This document shows positions 1 to 8,779 of a stretch of DNA of 64,000 nucleotides, one piece after another. Position numbers and translations under genes: made by a program. The DNA comes from an uncultured Victivallaceae bacterium. Lineage in GTDB: Bacteria; Verrucomicrobiota; Lentisphaeria; Victivallales; Victivallaceae. A model generated the notes under the pieces. The model worked only from the letters and a program-made list of their open reading frames with translations, did no database searches and was not told where the DNA came from. Each line of letters opens with the position of its first letter. The first letter of the stretch is position 1. The stretch spans positions 1 to 64,000 of the forward strand of contig CALXOD010000017.1 in NCBI GenBank assembly GCA_944389925.1. Reading direction: 5' to 3'.

Positions 1-247
1 CCGGATACCGCAGTTTCTCCGTCGTCGCCAGACAAACGGCTTCCACCCCGGGATCCATCACCGCCGCGCGCCAGTCGTCACACACCGCCACGCCGTAGTG
101 ATCCCGGCAGAACTGCAATACCTCCGGCGATTGATCGCAACACAAATGCAGACAAGCGCTCGAAGACGCCAGAAGATTCGGAATATGCTGCATCCGCGCC
201 AGCGCACCGCAGCCGATCACCGCAAACCTTAAACGCGAATCCGTCAT
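1..247 (-). CDS. Gfo/Idh/MocA-family oxidoreductase, N-terminal part (truncated by window edge)
   Basis: The first 82 codons are present and the gene runs off the left edge. The start region translates as MTDSRLRFAVIGCGALARMQ, a Rossmann beta-alpha-beta with the VIGCGALAR glycine motif, followed by helix and strand segments (CLHLCCDQSPEV) and a second strand VEAVCLATTEK. This is typical of the NAD(P)-binding domain of sugar/inositol dehydrogenases of the Gfo/Idh/MocA family. The start at 247 has an upstream GGAAG. It lies 66 bp downstream of a prepilin-like gene on the same strand and is probably co-transcribed with it. Substrate cannot be told because the C-terminal domain is missing. Confidence 0.8.
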   Translation of the reverse strand, partial: MTDSRLRFAVIGCGALARMQHIPNLLASSSACLHLCCDQSPEVLQFCRDHYGVAVCDDWRAAVMDPGVEAVCLATTEKLRYP

Positions 248-313
248 TTCAAAACTTCCTGTCCAAAATATCGGCCATATACACCGTCCTGTCTCCTGCA
301 CGGGAAGCAGAAA

Positions 314-1105
314 TTATTTTGCTTTTCTTTTCGCGCCGTCCCGCGTCCACCGGTTGTCATCCTGATCACAATTTTTCAGTTCACCGGAATAAAGAAGCAA
401 ATGATTGTCTCGATCGCCTCTTACGGTTCCAACATGTCCGTCACACCACAAAACATTCGCAAGACCATTGTGCCGGCACTCCGGCACGTTTGCATTCACC
501 CCCGCTCCGGTCACACCGCCATCAGAAACGATATAATAATTCCGATACGTACTTTCTCCTGCTCCAAAACTGCCACGCCATGCCAGTGAATCAATCAGCA
601 GCAGCGTGTTGCCCGGTTTCTTGATCATCCCGGCACGGGCAGGCGCACTGAGGTAGCCGTCGGCTGCCGTCAAAGCTTTTCTGCCATGCCAGCGGTAGGC
701 ACTGCCGATGTTGTTGGCATTATATCCGTAACTGATATACTGGCCGTAAATCATATTCGGATTGGCCGTGGAAGCCGGACAGTAAAACAAACGGTTCCGA
801 TTATTGACGCTCTGCTGGCTGGAAAAATAAAGATTCTTCATCACTTCTCCCCAGGAGGTCTTGGCGTCATAACTTGAAATCGTACTGTTCAGAGGGTTGT
901 TCCAGCGGAAATAATAGGGAAAAAAATCCTGATGATCGTTGGTGTAAAATGCGAAATAGCCGCCGATCTGCCGCATATTGTTCACACAGGAAATCGCCTT
1001 GGCCCGATCCCGCGCTTTCCCCAGGGCGGGCAACAGCATGGATGCAAGAATCGCGATGATCGCAATTACCACCAACAGCTCAATCAGCGTAAAAACTTTC
1101 TTCAT
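314..1105 (-). CDS. prepilin-type N-terminal cleavage/methylation protein (H-X9-DG class)
   Basis: 263 aa. Residues 1-30 are a class III signal peptide: short basic leader MKKV, then [16 protein letters not shown] with Glu at +5 of the mature protein. The residue before the presumed cleavage site is Val, not the usual Gly. A cysteine-rich globular domain follows ([16 protein letters not shown]). Near the C-terminus is the processing-associated H-X9-DG signature ([14 protein letters not shown]). The Shine-Dalgarno is GGAGG. The protein is predicted to sit in the inner membrane or be assembled by a type II secretion/type IV pilus-like machine; which one is not shown. It is divergent from an AraC gene at 1406 and is followed by a Gfo/Idh gene. 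Confidence 0.85.
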   Translation of the reverse strand: MKKVFTLIELLVVIAIIAILASMLLPALGKARDRAKAISCVNNMRQIGGYFAFYTNDHQDFFPYYFRWNNPLNSTISSYDAKTSWGEVMKNLYFSSQQSVNNRNRLFYCPASTANPNMIYGQYISYGYNANNIGSAYRWHGRKALTAADGYLSAPARAGMIKKPGNTLLLIDSLAWRGSFGAGESTYRNYYIVSDGGVTGAGVNANVPECRHNGLANVLWCDGHVGTVRGDRDNHLLLYSGELKNCDQDDNRWTRDGAKRKAK

Positions 1106-1405
1106 CTATACCTCCGCTTATTCGTTGGGACCGCCTCTATCAATCTACTTTATCTGAAAACAGTTTGTTGTACCACTCGTTTTTCCACGAAAACCAATAT
1201 CTTTTTGACAAAATCACATTCTTACGATGTATGGCTCTACTTTAGAATTATAGCGGATTTACGGTGGGAAAAAATTGCAAAACGGAAGAGTTTTTTATCA
1301 TTTCAGCTCCTTCCGAAAAAAAATACAGCGAAAAAGAGGGTTTCCATTTGTGTTTTCCGCTTCATCGGAATATAATGGCAGAACAGAAAACAGCGGAAAC
1401 AGAAC
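1106..1405. promoter_or_regulatory. divergent intergenic region between prepilin and AraC genes
   Basis: This 300-bp, AT-richer gap separates the minus-strand prepilin (start 1105) from the plus-strand AraC gene (start 1406). It holds the AraC promoter at 1348-1376. It also holds a TATAAT-like box for the minus strand around 1246-1251 and a TTGACA on the plus strand at 1205-1210 with only a poor -10 partner. No coding sequence is credible here. The layout fits local control of the prepilin by the divergent regulator. Confidence 0.55.
1348..1376 (+). promoter_or_regulatory. sigma70-type promoter of the AraC gene
   Basis: TTGTGT (1348-1353), 17-bp spacer, perfect TATAAT (1371-1376). The predicted transcript starts near 1383, about 23 nt before the ATG at 1406. 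Confidence 0.6.
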
Positions 1406-2176
1406 ATGAACACTTCTGCAATTTTTCCGATCAAACTGTTGTATTGGGGCGCCGGAACGGAAAATAGTCTGGACGAAGAACCCCATCTGCACTCTTTTTT
1501 TCAACTGGAAATCTGCCGAACAGGAAGAATCATCGGCATTTCTGAGAAAGGGGCAATGGCATTGGAAGCGGGAGAATTCTGGCTGATCTCTCCGGAAATG
1601 CCGCACAGTTTCCGTTCCTGCGGGACCTCTGCATCTTATTACAGTGTCAAGTTCCAGGTGGAAAATCCCGGCCGTATCACTGTCCGCACCAAACACCCGG
1701 TTGCCGATTATCATATAACCGCAATCGTCCGGCTGCTGGACAGCGCAGACCGGAATGCACAACTTGATCCCGTTACAGAAACCGTCCTGAACCAGCACTT
1801 ATGGTGTCTTTTGGCCACCCTGAACGCGGATACGGAAGATGAGAAGCCGGAATCCCCCTTCCTGCTGCGGCAGAAGGAATTCATCTCCCATCAGGGTGCA
1901 GCGGCCAATGTCATGCGTCTGGCGGAAGAAGAAAAAATGTCGCTCTCCCGGTTTAAAAAGCATTTTCGCCGGGAGAGCGGCGGTCGAACCGATATCAAAC
2001 GATTCATCGACGAACTGCTGATACAGTACGCCGTCGGGCATCTGATCTACTCCTCAAGCAACCTTACGGAAATCGCCCGAATGATGAAGTTTCCCACGCT
2101 CTATGCCTTCTCGCGTTTTTTCAAATCCCGCATGGGCATCTCACCGCTGGAGTATCGCAATCGGCACCGTCGCTGA
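1406..2176 (+). CDS. AraC-family transcriptional regulator
   Basis: 256 aa. Residues 1-110 look like a cupin-type sensing domain (HLHSFFQLEICRTGRIIGI, then GEFWLISPEMPHSF). The last ~100 residues carry the two helix-turn-helix units of AraC proteins: MSLSRFKKHFRR and the second unit NLTEIARMMKFPTLYAFSRF with FKSRMGISPLEYR. It is a DNA-binding regulator, probably of sugar genes; the ligand is unknown. It uses codons such as TTA that are almost absent from the housekeeping genes of the window. It is divergent from the prepilin at 314-1105, the likeliest target. It converges with the phosphatase gene downstream (36-bp gap). Confidence 0.88.
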   Translation: MNTSAIFPIKLLYWGAGTENSLDEEPHLHSFFQLEICRTGRIIGISEKGAMALEAGEFWLISPEMPHSFRSCGTSASYYSVKFQVENPGRITVRTKHPVADYHITAIVRLLDSADRNAQLDPVTETVLNQHLWCLLATLNADTEDEKPESPFLLRQKEFISHQGAAANVMRLAEEEKMSLSRFKKHFRRESGGRTDIKRFIDELLIQYAVGHLIYSSSNLTEIARMMKFPTLYAFSRFFKSRMGISPLEYRNRHRR

Positions 2177-2212
2177 CGCCCTCCCCTCCGGGAACGTGGC
2201 ATGTTTTCAATC

Positions 2213-4708
2213 TCATTGCTTCTCTGACACGGCATCCGGCCATCTCAGAAACCCGTTCCAGCACCGAAAAGCATGTTTCTCCCGAGCCGCCACCGAACCG
2301 GAACACCGTCGCGAATATTCCTCAATCCACTCGTCCGCAGAAGGCGCATATGAATACAGCATTCCCTCCGGATACAACCGGAATAACAAATACCCGTTCG
2401 GATACTGCGTCATTTGCGGACAATTGATCTGGGGCACACGGTCCCCGATGGTCGTGATGGATGCCAGATTTTTATGCCCGACCAGCACGATGGCACGAGC
2501 GGCGGCAATTCGCTCCAGCATGGCCCGGCAGGCCGGCTGATCCATGTCCTTGATGGCGGCGTCCGGATCGGTGATATGATCGTCCTTCACCAGCTGATAA
2601 TGAGAAAGGATCAGTGCCGGTTTCGTCAAATCGAGACGTTGAATCGCTTCGAGGTTGCCCGGCTTGTTCAGCCTGCCGTCACCGGTATCCAGACGAATGA
2701 TCTGAACCCCCTTGTGTTCCTCCCATCCGGAGGGAGTACCGAAAAGTTTCTTCCATTCCGCCGCAAATTCGCGCGAAGAAAGCCGGTCGTGATTACCGGG
2801 GACGGCAACCAGCGCCAAGGGCGCACCGGAAAACGTCTTCCGGAACAACTTCAGCTCCGACGCCCGGCTGCGATCGGTCACGTCTCCCGGCAGCAGCAGC
2901 AAATCCGCATGATCCTTCTCCAACGTCATCCGCACCCCCTGGAGAATAGCGGCAGAACGCGAATGCAGTCGCATTCCCGGGTTGTCCGGCCCCTGCGACA
3001 GATGAGCATCGGCCAGTACCGCCCCCCGCAGCAGCGGCTCCCCCTCCGGCTGCGGCAGTGTCTGGAAGGACCACCGGGCCATCTCCCTTTTCCCCTCACT
3101 GACAGTCAGCTCGTAATCGCTTGCCGGTTTCAGGTCGGTAAACTTCACCCATCCGAACGGGGCGTTTGTTTTTTTTACCTGGACTTTTTCGCCTTTTTCT
3201 CTCAATGTAAACGTCAGCGGAGCTGCCCCGTTTCGGGTATAACGGCACTGAAAGAAATCCGGGCCGACGCTCTGCATACTCAAATGTTCCTTCACTTCCG
3301 CTTTCGGAAACGGCCATTCCCCCATGGCGTCCTCCAACAGATCCCTCCCGGTCATTGCCTCGCTGATCCGACGGGGAATCATCACATTTTCCAAAGGTTC
3401 CCGGAATCGTTCCGCGCCGACGCCGACGGCGTAGGTCCAAACCGGTTTGGCCGTATGACCGAATGTCGTATAACGAAAACCATTCTGCCGGTCCCGCTGC
3501 CGGAACGTTTCTATTACCAGCGGATTGTATTTCCCGTAATTGGTCATATCATCCTTCCGGGTAGTTTTCCCAGCCAGGAACAGCGCAGCAGCCTTCTGCA
3601 GATCCGCATAATCCTTCGAATGGGAATCGGGAACAGCAATCCCGGTCGCCTGGCAGGCCGCCTGAATCAACGATGCCTGATCTGCCCCGGCTTTCCGCAT
3701 TTTCTCCAATCGCCGGGCCAAAGCACCATTGGGCAGCTCCTGGGCCTGCCAGAAACCAGGCCGAGACTTGCCGCCGACTTCCCATTCGATTCCGCCGGTA
3801 GTGTGATCAGCGGTTACGACCACCAGCGTTTCCGCCGGATGACGGTCGGCAAATGCGAGCACTGTTTTGATTGCCTTGTCGAACTCCACCATTTCCCGCA
3901 CCATGGCACCGGAGTCATTGGCGTGATTGCCGTGATCAATGGCGCCGCCTTCAATCACCAGAAAGAATCCTTTCGGATTATCCAATGTCCGGATCGCGGC
4001 GGCGACCACCTGTGACAACGTGGGATCTGGTTTCAAAAACGCGTCATCGTCAATGGTTTCTGTCACGCCGTAAAAGAAATTTTTCTTCTCCGGATCAAGT
4101 TGTTCAAGTCCTTCCCGGCCGGTCAGCAGGTTATAATGGTTGCGTTTCAAGAGAAACGCCAGATCCTTGTCGGAAAACCCCTCCGGCCGCAGCAGGCGAC
4201 TCGCACCGAAAAAATCAAATCCGGATGCGAATAGATCCGACAGGACCCCCGCATATTCTTTGCGACTCAGGCGATTTCCGTAATGCGTTCCCGGAGTCGC
4301 ATCATTGATCCCCACTGTGGAAATGATGCCGATCTTCACGCCGCGCCGCTGCAGCAGCCGTGCCAGGCTCTGTACCGGTTTCCCGGAAGCATCCACCCCG
4401 ATGGCACCATTCAACGTCTTCACTCCGCAAGCAAGCGCCGTTCCCGCCGCGGCGGAATCGGTGACGCCCCCTTCGGCATTATTCGTACCGGTCGCAACCG
4501 GTTCTCCCAATTGATCGAATGCAGTTTCCGAAAATTGTTCCCGGAACAGCCGGATGGAATTTTCTCCCATGCCGTCGCCGATCAGCAGGAATCCGTATTT
4601 CGCCCGGGAACTCTCCGGCTTTTCTGCCGCATCTCCAGTTGGTATCCATCCGGTCCCAATCAGCAGGAATACCCCGATGACAACAATTTTCCCCAGTATT
4701 TTCCGCAT
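2213..4708 (-). CDS. secreted alkaline phosphatase fused to calcineurin-like metallophosphatase
   Basis: 831 aa with a signal peptide (residues 1-28, ending GDAA). Residues 37-470 are a PhoA-type alkaline phosphatase: GDGMGEN (Asp45, metal), TDSAAAGT with nucleophile Ser85, NDATPGTHYG, IDHGNH (258-262), TADHTTGG (299-306) and the third metal histidine in FGHTA (~418). A fibronectin-III-like linker (~480-550) follows. Residues 560-765 form a second hydrolase with the calcineurin-like signature LADAHL, PGDVTD, PGNHD, SHYQL, VGHKN. Both active sites look intact. It probably releases phosphate from mono- and diesters outside the cytoplasm. An SD sequence GGAG precedes the ATG. The gene follows a prepilin gene by 31 bp on the same strand, so the two are likely one operon. 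Confidence 0.88.
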   Translation of the reverse strand: MRKILGKIVVIGVFLLIGTGWIPTGDAAEKPESSRAKYGFLLIGDGMGENSIRLFREQFSETAFDQLGEPVATGTNNAEGGVTDSAAAGTALACGVKTLNGAIGVDASGKPVQSLARLLQRRGVKIGIISTVGINDATPGTHYGNRLSRKEYAGVLSDLFASGFDFFGASRLLRPEGFSDKDLAFLLKRNHYNLLTGREGLEQLDPEKKNFFYGVTETIDDDAFLKPDPTLSQVVAAAIRTLDNPKGFFLVIEGGAIDHGNHANDSGAMVREMVEFDKAIKTVLAFADRHPAETLVVVTADHTTGGIEWEVGGKSRPGFWQAQELPNGALARRLEKMRKAGADQASLIQAACQATGIAVPDSHSKDYADLQKAAALFLAGKTTRKDDMTNYGKYNPLVIETFRQRDRQNGFRYTTFGHTAKPVWTYAVGVGAERFREPLENVMIPRRISEAMTGRDLLEDAMGEWPFPKAEVKEHLSMQSVGPDFFQCRYTRNGAAPLTFTLREKGEKVQVKKTNAPFGWVKFTDLKPASDYELTVSEGKREMARWSFQTLPQPEGEPLLRGAVLADAHLSQGPDNPGMRLHSRSAAILQGVRMTLEKDHADLLLLPGDVTDRSRASELKLFRKTFSGAPLALVAVPGNHDRLSSREFAAEWKKLFGTPSGWEEHKGVQIIRLDTGDGRLNKPGNLEAIQRLDLTKPALILSHYQLVKDDHITDPDAAIKDMDQPACRAMLERIAAARAIVLVGHKNLASITTIGDRVPQINCPQMTQYPNGYLLFRLYPEGMLYSYAPSADEWIEEYSRRCSGSVAAREKHAFRCWNGFLRWPDAVSEKQ

Positions 4709-4739
4709 ATAAAAACTCCTTTATCGTACCCATCATTGA

Positions 4740-5501
4740 TTAAAGATCCGGCAACCCGCTTACCCAGGCGACCTCGTAAAACGCCCCCGGACCACCCTTC
4801 AAACCGGAAATGATCTTGAACGGCGTATTCCCGGTGGAGATCCGCACCCCGTAACCGTTTCTGGTCTGCAGATCGCCCGGTGCAACTGCTTCGGCGTGGC
4901 CGTCGGCAAAGACCATATTGGCAAATCCATTATGAAGGAAAAACACCCGTCCGCGTCCGGGACTTTCCTGTTTGTGATAGAGATTGTAATTCGGCAGCCC
5001 GCTGCTCGAATCCACCGTGTCTCCCAACAGCGAGAAGACCGCCGGGCGACGGAGAAATTTCGCAAACGACAAGTTGATGGTGAAGCTGTCTGAAATCGCA
5101 CTCGGCGTGGCATTCCACGCGCCGTAACTGTAGCGGAGAATCCGAGTCGGATCGGTATTCTTAATGGTCATCCGGGTGGCCGGACAGAAGAAAGGGGCGG
5201 TGGGTTTCTGATAAGAGGTGATGTAACGGCAGCGCGCCAGCATGGCCCCCCAACTGATATTATACGCTTCCTCACCTTCCGGATCGAAAGAAGCGGCGGA
5301 AACCCGTGAATGAAAATAATTCCGGTAATCCATTCCATACATGCCAATCGCCAGCCCCAGTTGTTTCTGATTGCTCAGGCAGGAAATGGCATGAGCCCGG
5401 CTGCGTGCACCGGACAATGCCGGCATCAACATGGAGGCCAGAATCGCAATAATCGCGATCACCACCAGCAGTTCGATCAGGGTAAAATGTTGTCGTTTCA
5501 T
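4740..5501 (-). CDS. prepilin-type N-terminal cleavage/methylation protein
   Basis: 253 aa starting at 5501 (SD GGGAG upstream). A longer frame to 5726 exists, but the leader logic and SD favour this start. The leader is MKRQH followed by [16 protein letters not shown]; the -1 residue is His rather than Gly. The middle domain has [10 protein letters not shown] and FFCPAT. The H-X9-DG signature is [17 protein letters not shown]. Function is as for other pseudopilins: membrane insertion by prepilin peptidase and possible assembly into a short fibre. It is directly upstream of the alkaline phosphatase fusion (31-bp gap). Confidence 0.85.
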   Translation of the reverse strand: MKRQHFTLIELLVVIAIIAILASMLMPALSGARSRAHAISCLSNQKQLGLAIGMYGMDYRNYFHSRVSAASFDPEGEEAYNISWGAMLARCRYITSYQKPTAPFFCPATRMTIKNTDPTRILRYSYGAWNATPSAISDSFTINLSFAKFLRRPAVFSLLGDTVDSSSGLPNYNLYHKQESPGRGRVFFLHNGFANMVFADGHAEAVAPGDLQTRNGYGVRISTGNTPFKIISGLKGGPGAFYEVAWVSGLPDL

Positions 5502-5681
5502 ACTGTTCTCCCATTCTTCGGCAGAGACACAGCTGCAGCTGCTCAGCTTATGCCCCGACCATTCAGGAACCGTCCCTTTCCTGAAAGGACTGCTTTCTGT
5601 TACCGGTTCCATTTTTTCTGACCATACTATAACCAGCCAGAATGAGAGAATCGTTTTTGCTTTGTTTGCTTTTTGTGAAAG
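5502..5681. other. leader region upstream of the 5501 prepilin, no gene seen
   Basis: The 323-bp gap 5502-5824 has no convincing gene. Its right half holds the 3' end signals of the ankyrin gene. The left half is the untranslated leader of the prepilin. A minus-strand TATAGT box occurs near 5630, but no matching -35 was found. Confidence 0.35.
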
Positions 5682-5722
5682 AAGAAAAAAGGAGTACCTT
5701 CCGGTAAAATGTCCCTTACTCC
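5682..5722 (-). terminator. possible terminator of the ankyrin-repeat gene
   Basis: On the minus strand a GGAGTA/TACTCC stem (5717-5722 with 5691-5696) is followed directly by a T-rich run (5682-5690). The stem is only 6 bp with a long loop, so this is a moderate call. Confidence 0.4.
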
Positions 5723-5824
5723 CCACGAAATACGCCGGGACCTCTTAGTCGCTGCCGCAAGGCAATAGGATTTCATCCGACAGAGTGATTGTGCCGTGAT
5801 TTTCCGGTCCGGTGGCCAAACCGG

Positions 5825-8620
5825 TTATGGCTGCGACTGAAGCAGCTCCGCCAGATCCCCGCGATTCCGTCCCCGGGCAATGTCAGCAGCCGTCTGACCG
5901 CTGCGATCCCGCAGCGAGACGTCGGCACCGGCAGCCAGCAAATCCCGGATCGCTTCCGGATCCTCGATGTACTGCGCGGCATAATGCAACGCGGTACGAC
6001 CGGCATGATTCACCTGATTGATGTTCCGTGTGTGCTGAATCAGCGCCCGGCGAATTTCCCGGGGACCGTTCACCTGCATGGTGAACATCAGTGCGGTATC
6101 GCCGTCCCGATCACCGACCTCCGGATCGGCGCCGGCCGCCAGCAGGACCTGAACCGTCTCCACGCCTTTGGCGGCGGCGGCCAGATGCAGCGGCACATGG
6201 CCGTGCCCGTCGGCCTTGCCGCAGGGAACGCCGAGCGCAAGGAGTTTTCGCACCATAACTACATTGGGCGCCATGGCGGCAACGTGCAGCGGGGTACGAC
6301 CGTATTTCGGTTCCGGCCGATCCAGCGGATCTCCAGCTTGTTTGAGCACATCAATCATGTCGGTATCGGTTCCGCGCCGGGCGATGTTGACGGCGGTTTC
6401 TCCGGGGTAGTTTTCGTACTGCGCGTAATCAAACCCCAACTCGATCATCTCCCGCACCACACCTGCGGCGTCGTTCCGTCCCGCCACCTGAAACGAATTA
6501 TACAGCCGGGCCCCGTCGTTGCAATCGTAATACTCGCTTCCGCCGAAATTCAGACTCCAGCGCCCGTAAAGATCGATCAGAAACGCCTTGTCCGTTTCTG
6601 TCCAGTCCCCCTGCTGAATCAGCGTCTTCAATTGTTCTCTGCCCGCGTTGCCTTCCCCGTCAAGATACGCGAGCTCGGCAGCACGCAGTGCTTCCGCCCG
6701 GGCCCCGGTAAACAACCGCAATTCGGTCGGCAGATCGCCGAACTGCGGCACCAGCGGATACCACAACCCGCCACCGGTGCCGCGCCAAAAACGGTTGCGG
6801 CAGAAATCGGCGAATTTCTCCATTCCGCCGTATTCGCGGATGGTGGCCTCCGCCTGATCATAGCGGAGCGTCGCCATCTCAAAAAGCGCCCGGTGCACCA
6901 GCAGGAAATCATATCCGTCGGACCCCTTCTCCACCGCCTCGATCCGTCTGGCGAACAGCCGGTCGCCCCGGGCCGGCATATCGCCTTCCCGGTAAATATT
7001 TTTCCAGCGGTAATCCGGATAATCCCACGCCACGCGCCCGAGCTGAATGAACCCCAGCGACGGGATGTCCGTATCATAGCGTTCCGTCGCCATCGCCGCA
7101 TCGGCCAGCTGCCGGATCAACGTATGGGAACCGCCCCAGCGCGGCAGCAGACTCCAGCTCAGCTTGCTGTACGCACTGGAAATGTCCGGATAGACTTTCA
7201 CGAGTTTGTTAAAAACCTCGATGCGGTCCCGCACCGTACCGTCGCCCATCTCCACGGAAATCAACTGCACATAGGGATTCCCCCATTCCGGATGCAGCTC
7301 CAATGCCTTGTAAAAGGCGTCGCGCGCCAGTCCCAGCTCCCGTCGGAATCCCTCCCAGCCACGGCGGCTCACGGTATTGGCGAAACCGCTGCCGCGCGCG
7401 TCCCAGGCCCGGGCGATGGCGGCCCTCCCGGAAATCATCGCCCATATCCACGGATCCACCCGGTCCCGGTCGCCGGCCAGCTCGGCCTCGTACCGCTTGA
7501 AATCATCATCGTTGCTGCAACCGGAAATCACATTGTAGATGTGATGCATGTATTCACCCGAAGCTCCGGCTCGAATCTGACTGAGAAATTCCCGAACCAT
7601 GGAATTCGTCTGATTCCGGTACATCTGCCCTTCGGGAACGATTCCCCGCAGATAATCAATGGCGCAGGCCCGCAAAAAGGTGTTCCGGGGAATCTTCAAC
7701 AAACTCCGACGCACCTCCAGCCCGAACTCCGGCGTCCGGCGCAGCTTCTCGTCCCGTCCCCGCCGCACCAGCCGACAGAACTCCGCCGGCGGGTCTTCCA
7801 GCGGAGTATCGGACACCGGAGCCTGTTCCCACGCGGCGTCTTCGCCCCTGATCCAGCCGCGAACGAAGCAATCCAGCCCCTTCGGGTCGGCGTTCGGCCA
7901 CTCGGACCGGATTTTTTCCTCCAGCATCTTCTCCCGCAGCGGGGCGAAATCCCGATTGGAAATGGCTTTGCTCAGGTCGGAAAAGGTTTCCGCGAAGGGA
8001 TTTTCCGCCGGGGCGTCCGTGTTCACTGCCGCGTCCTTTTCCTCCCCGCTCGTCAACTGCCGCATCCGGCGCAACAGCTCCCGCAGCTCGCGGGCATCCT
8101 CCGTCATGGAGCGTTGCAGCAATACATCCATCTGTTTTTCGGAGGCGGCCGACGCGGCTTTCCACAACGCCCGGGCCGCGATCAGCTCCGGCGAGGAATC
8201 CAGCAGTTCGCGACGTTTCCGGGCCAGCATCTGCATCTGCCGCTGCTGCACACCGATTTCCCGCAGCCGGGATTCGTCGCCGAGATATTCCCGGTATTGT
8301 CTGGCCGCCTCCTGATACTGCCGGTCGATTTCGACGAACTCCCGATTATCCCGCCGGAATACCGCCTCCGCCTCCATCATTGCTTTCAAGGCGGTCTGCT
8401 CCTCGACCGCCAGCCGCCGGAACGTCTCGTCCTTGAGAAGAATGGACTGAAGCACCCGTTGCCGGAGTTCATTGAATGCCTGTTGCCACTGGTCTTTGTA
8501 CTTTGCCGGATCCTCGCGGAGCTTTTCCCAGAGCACCAGCACCTGTCCACCCTGGAGGGGAAAAACTGCAACGAACCATACCGCCGTCCCGACTGCAATG
8601 TACTTCCCTAGAGGCTTCAT
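5825..8620 (-). CDS. secreted helical protein with C-terminal ankyrin repeats
   Basis: 931 aa from the ATG at 8620 (SD GGAAAGGA). The longer frame to 8776 would run across the promoter region. Residues 1-26 are a signal peptide. Residues ~27-220 are charged, Gln/Arg/Glu-rich helices, probably coiled coil. The middle (~350-700) is helical and TPR-like in flavour (AFYKALELHPEWGNPYVQL, AYSKLSWSLLP) with a Trp/Tyr-rich stretch. Residues ~730-930 hold four to five ankyrin repeats (RTPLHVAAMA, VPLHLAAAA, TALMFTMQV, RTALHYAAQ, QTAADIARG). It is likely an extracytoplasmic interaction protein; no catalytic motif was found. It is a single-gene unit between two terminator candidates. Confidence 0.8.
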   Translation of the reverse strand: MKPLGKYIAVGTAVWFVAVFPLQGGQVLVLWEKLREDPAKYKDQWQQAFNELRQRVLQSILLKDETFRRLAVEEQTALKAMMEAEAVFRRDNREFVEIDRQYQEAARQYREYLGDESRLREIGVQQRQMQMLARKRRELLDSSPELIAARALWKAASAASEKQMDVLLQRSMTEDARELRELLRRMRQLTSGEEKDAAVNTDAPAENPFAETFSDLSKAISNRDFAPLREKMLEEKIRSEWPNADPKGLDCFVRGWIRGEDAAWEQAPVSDTPLEDPPAEFCRLVRRGRDEKLRRTPEFGLEVRRSLLKIPRNTFLRACAIDYLRGIVPEGQMYRNQTNSMVREFLSQIRAGASGEYMHHIYNVISGCSNDDDFKRYEAELAGDRDRVDPWIWAMISGRAAIARAWDARGSGFANTVSRRGWEGFRRELGLARDAFYKALELHPEWGNPYVQLISVEMGDGTVRDRIEVFNKLVKVYPDISSAYSKLSWSLLPRWGGSHTLIRQLADAAMATERYDTDIPSLGFIQLGRVAWDYPDYRWKNIYREGDMPARGDRLFARRIEAVEKGSDGYDFLLVHRALFEMATLRYDQAEATIREYGGMEKFADFCRNRFWRGTGGGLWYPLVPQFGDLPTELRLFTGARAEALRAAELAYLDGEGNAGREQLKTLIQQGDWTETDKAFLIDLYGRWSLNFGGSEYYDCNDGARLYNSFQVAGRNDAAGVVREMIELGFDYAQYENYPGETAVNIARRGTDTDMIDVLKQAGDPLDRPEPKYGRTPLHVAAMAPNVVMVRKLLALGVPCGKADGHGHVPLHLAAAAKGVETVQVLLAAGADPEVGDRDGDTALMFTMQVNGPREIRRALIQHTRNINQVNHAGRTALHYAAQYIEDPEAIRDLLAAGADVSLRDRSGQTAADIARGRNRGDLAELLQSQP

Positions 8621-8658
8621 GACCGCATCCTTTCCGGTAGTGGAAGTCAACTCTGGAA

Positions 8659-8688
8659 TTACTATTCCGTCCGCTTGCTTTTTTTCAA
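8659..8688 (-). promoter_or_regulatory. candidate promoter of the ankyrin-repeat gene
   Basis: Minus strand: TTGAAA (8683-8688), 18-bp spacer, TAGTAA (8659-8664). It lies about 40 bp before the ATG at 8620. The -10 is imperfect. Confidence 0.4.
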
Positions 8689-8708
8689 GTCCCGGGAAAA
8701 CGGCAACA

Positions 8709-8742
8709 GAAAAAAAGTCGGATTTTTCTCCGCCAGTCCGAC
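8709..8742 (-). terminator. intrinsic terminator of the glycosyltransferase operon
   Basis: On the minus strand GTCGGA pairs with TCCGAC (8737-8742 with 8717-8722), followed immediately by seven T residues (8710-8716). It sits about 40 bp after the stop of the 8780-10642 gene. Confidence 0.65.
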
Positions 8743-8779
8743 ACTCCCCCGTGTTCGGAAGGATTCCCCGGCGCAACCA

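Noticed and set aside
3427-3440. CCAAACCGGTTTGG palindrome
   Set aside because: It lies within the phosphatase coding region and is accounted for by codons; not counted with the promoter palindromes.
5789-8611. 940-codon plus-strand frame opposite the ankyrin gene
   Set aside because: Same codon-bias shadow; rich in Pro, Arg, His and Gln with no domain.
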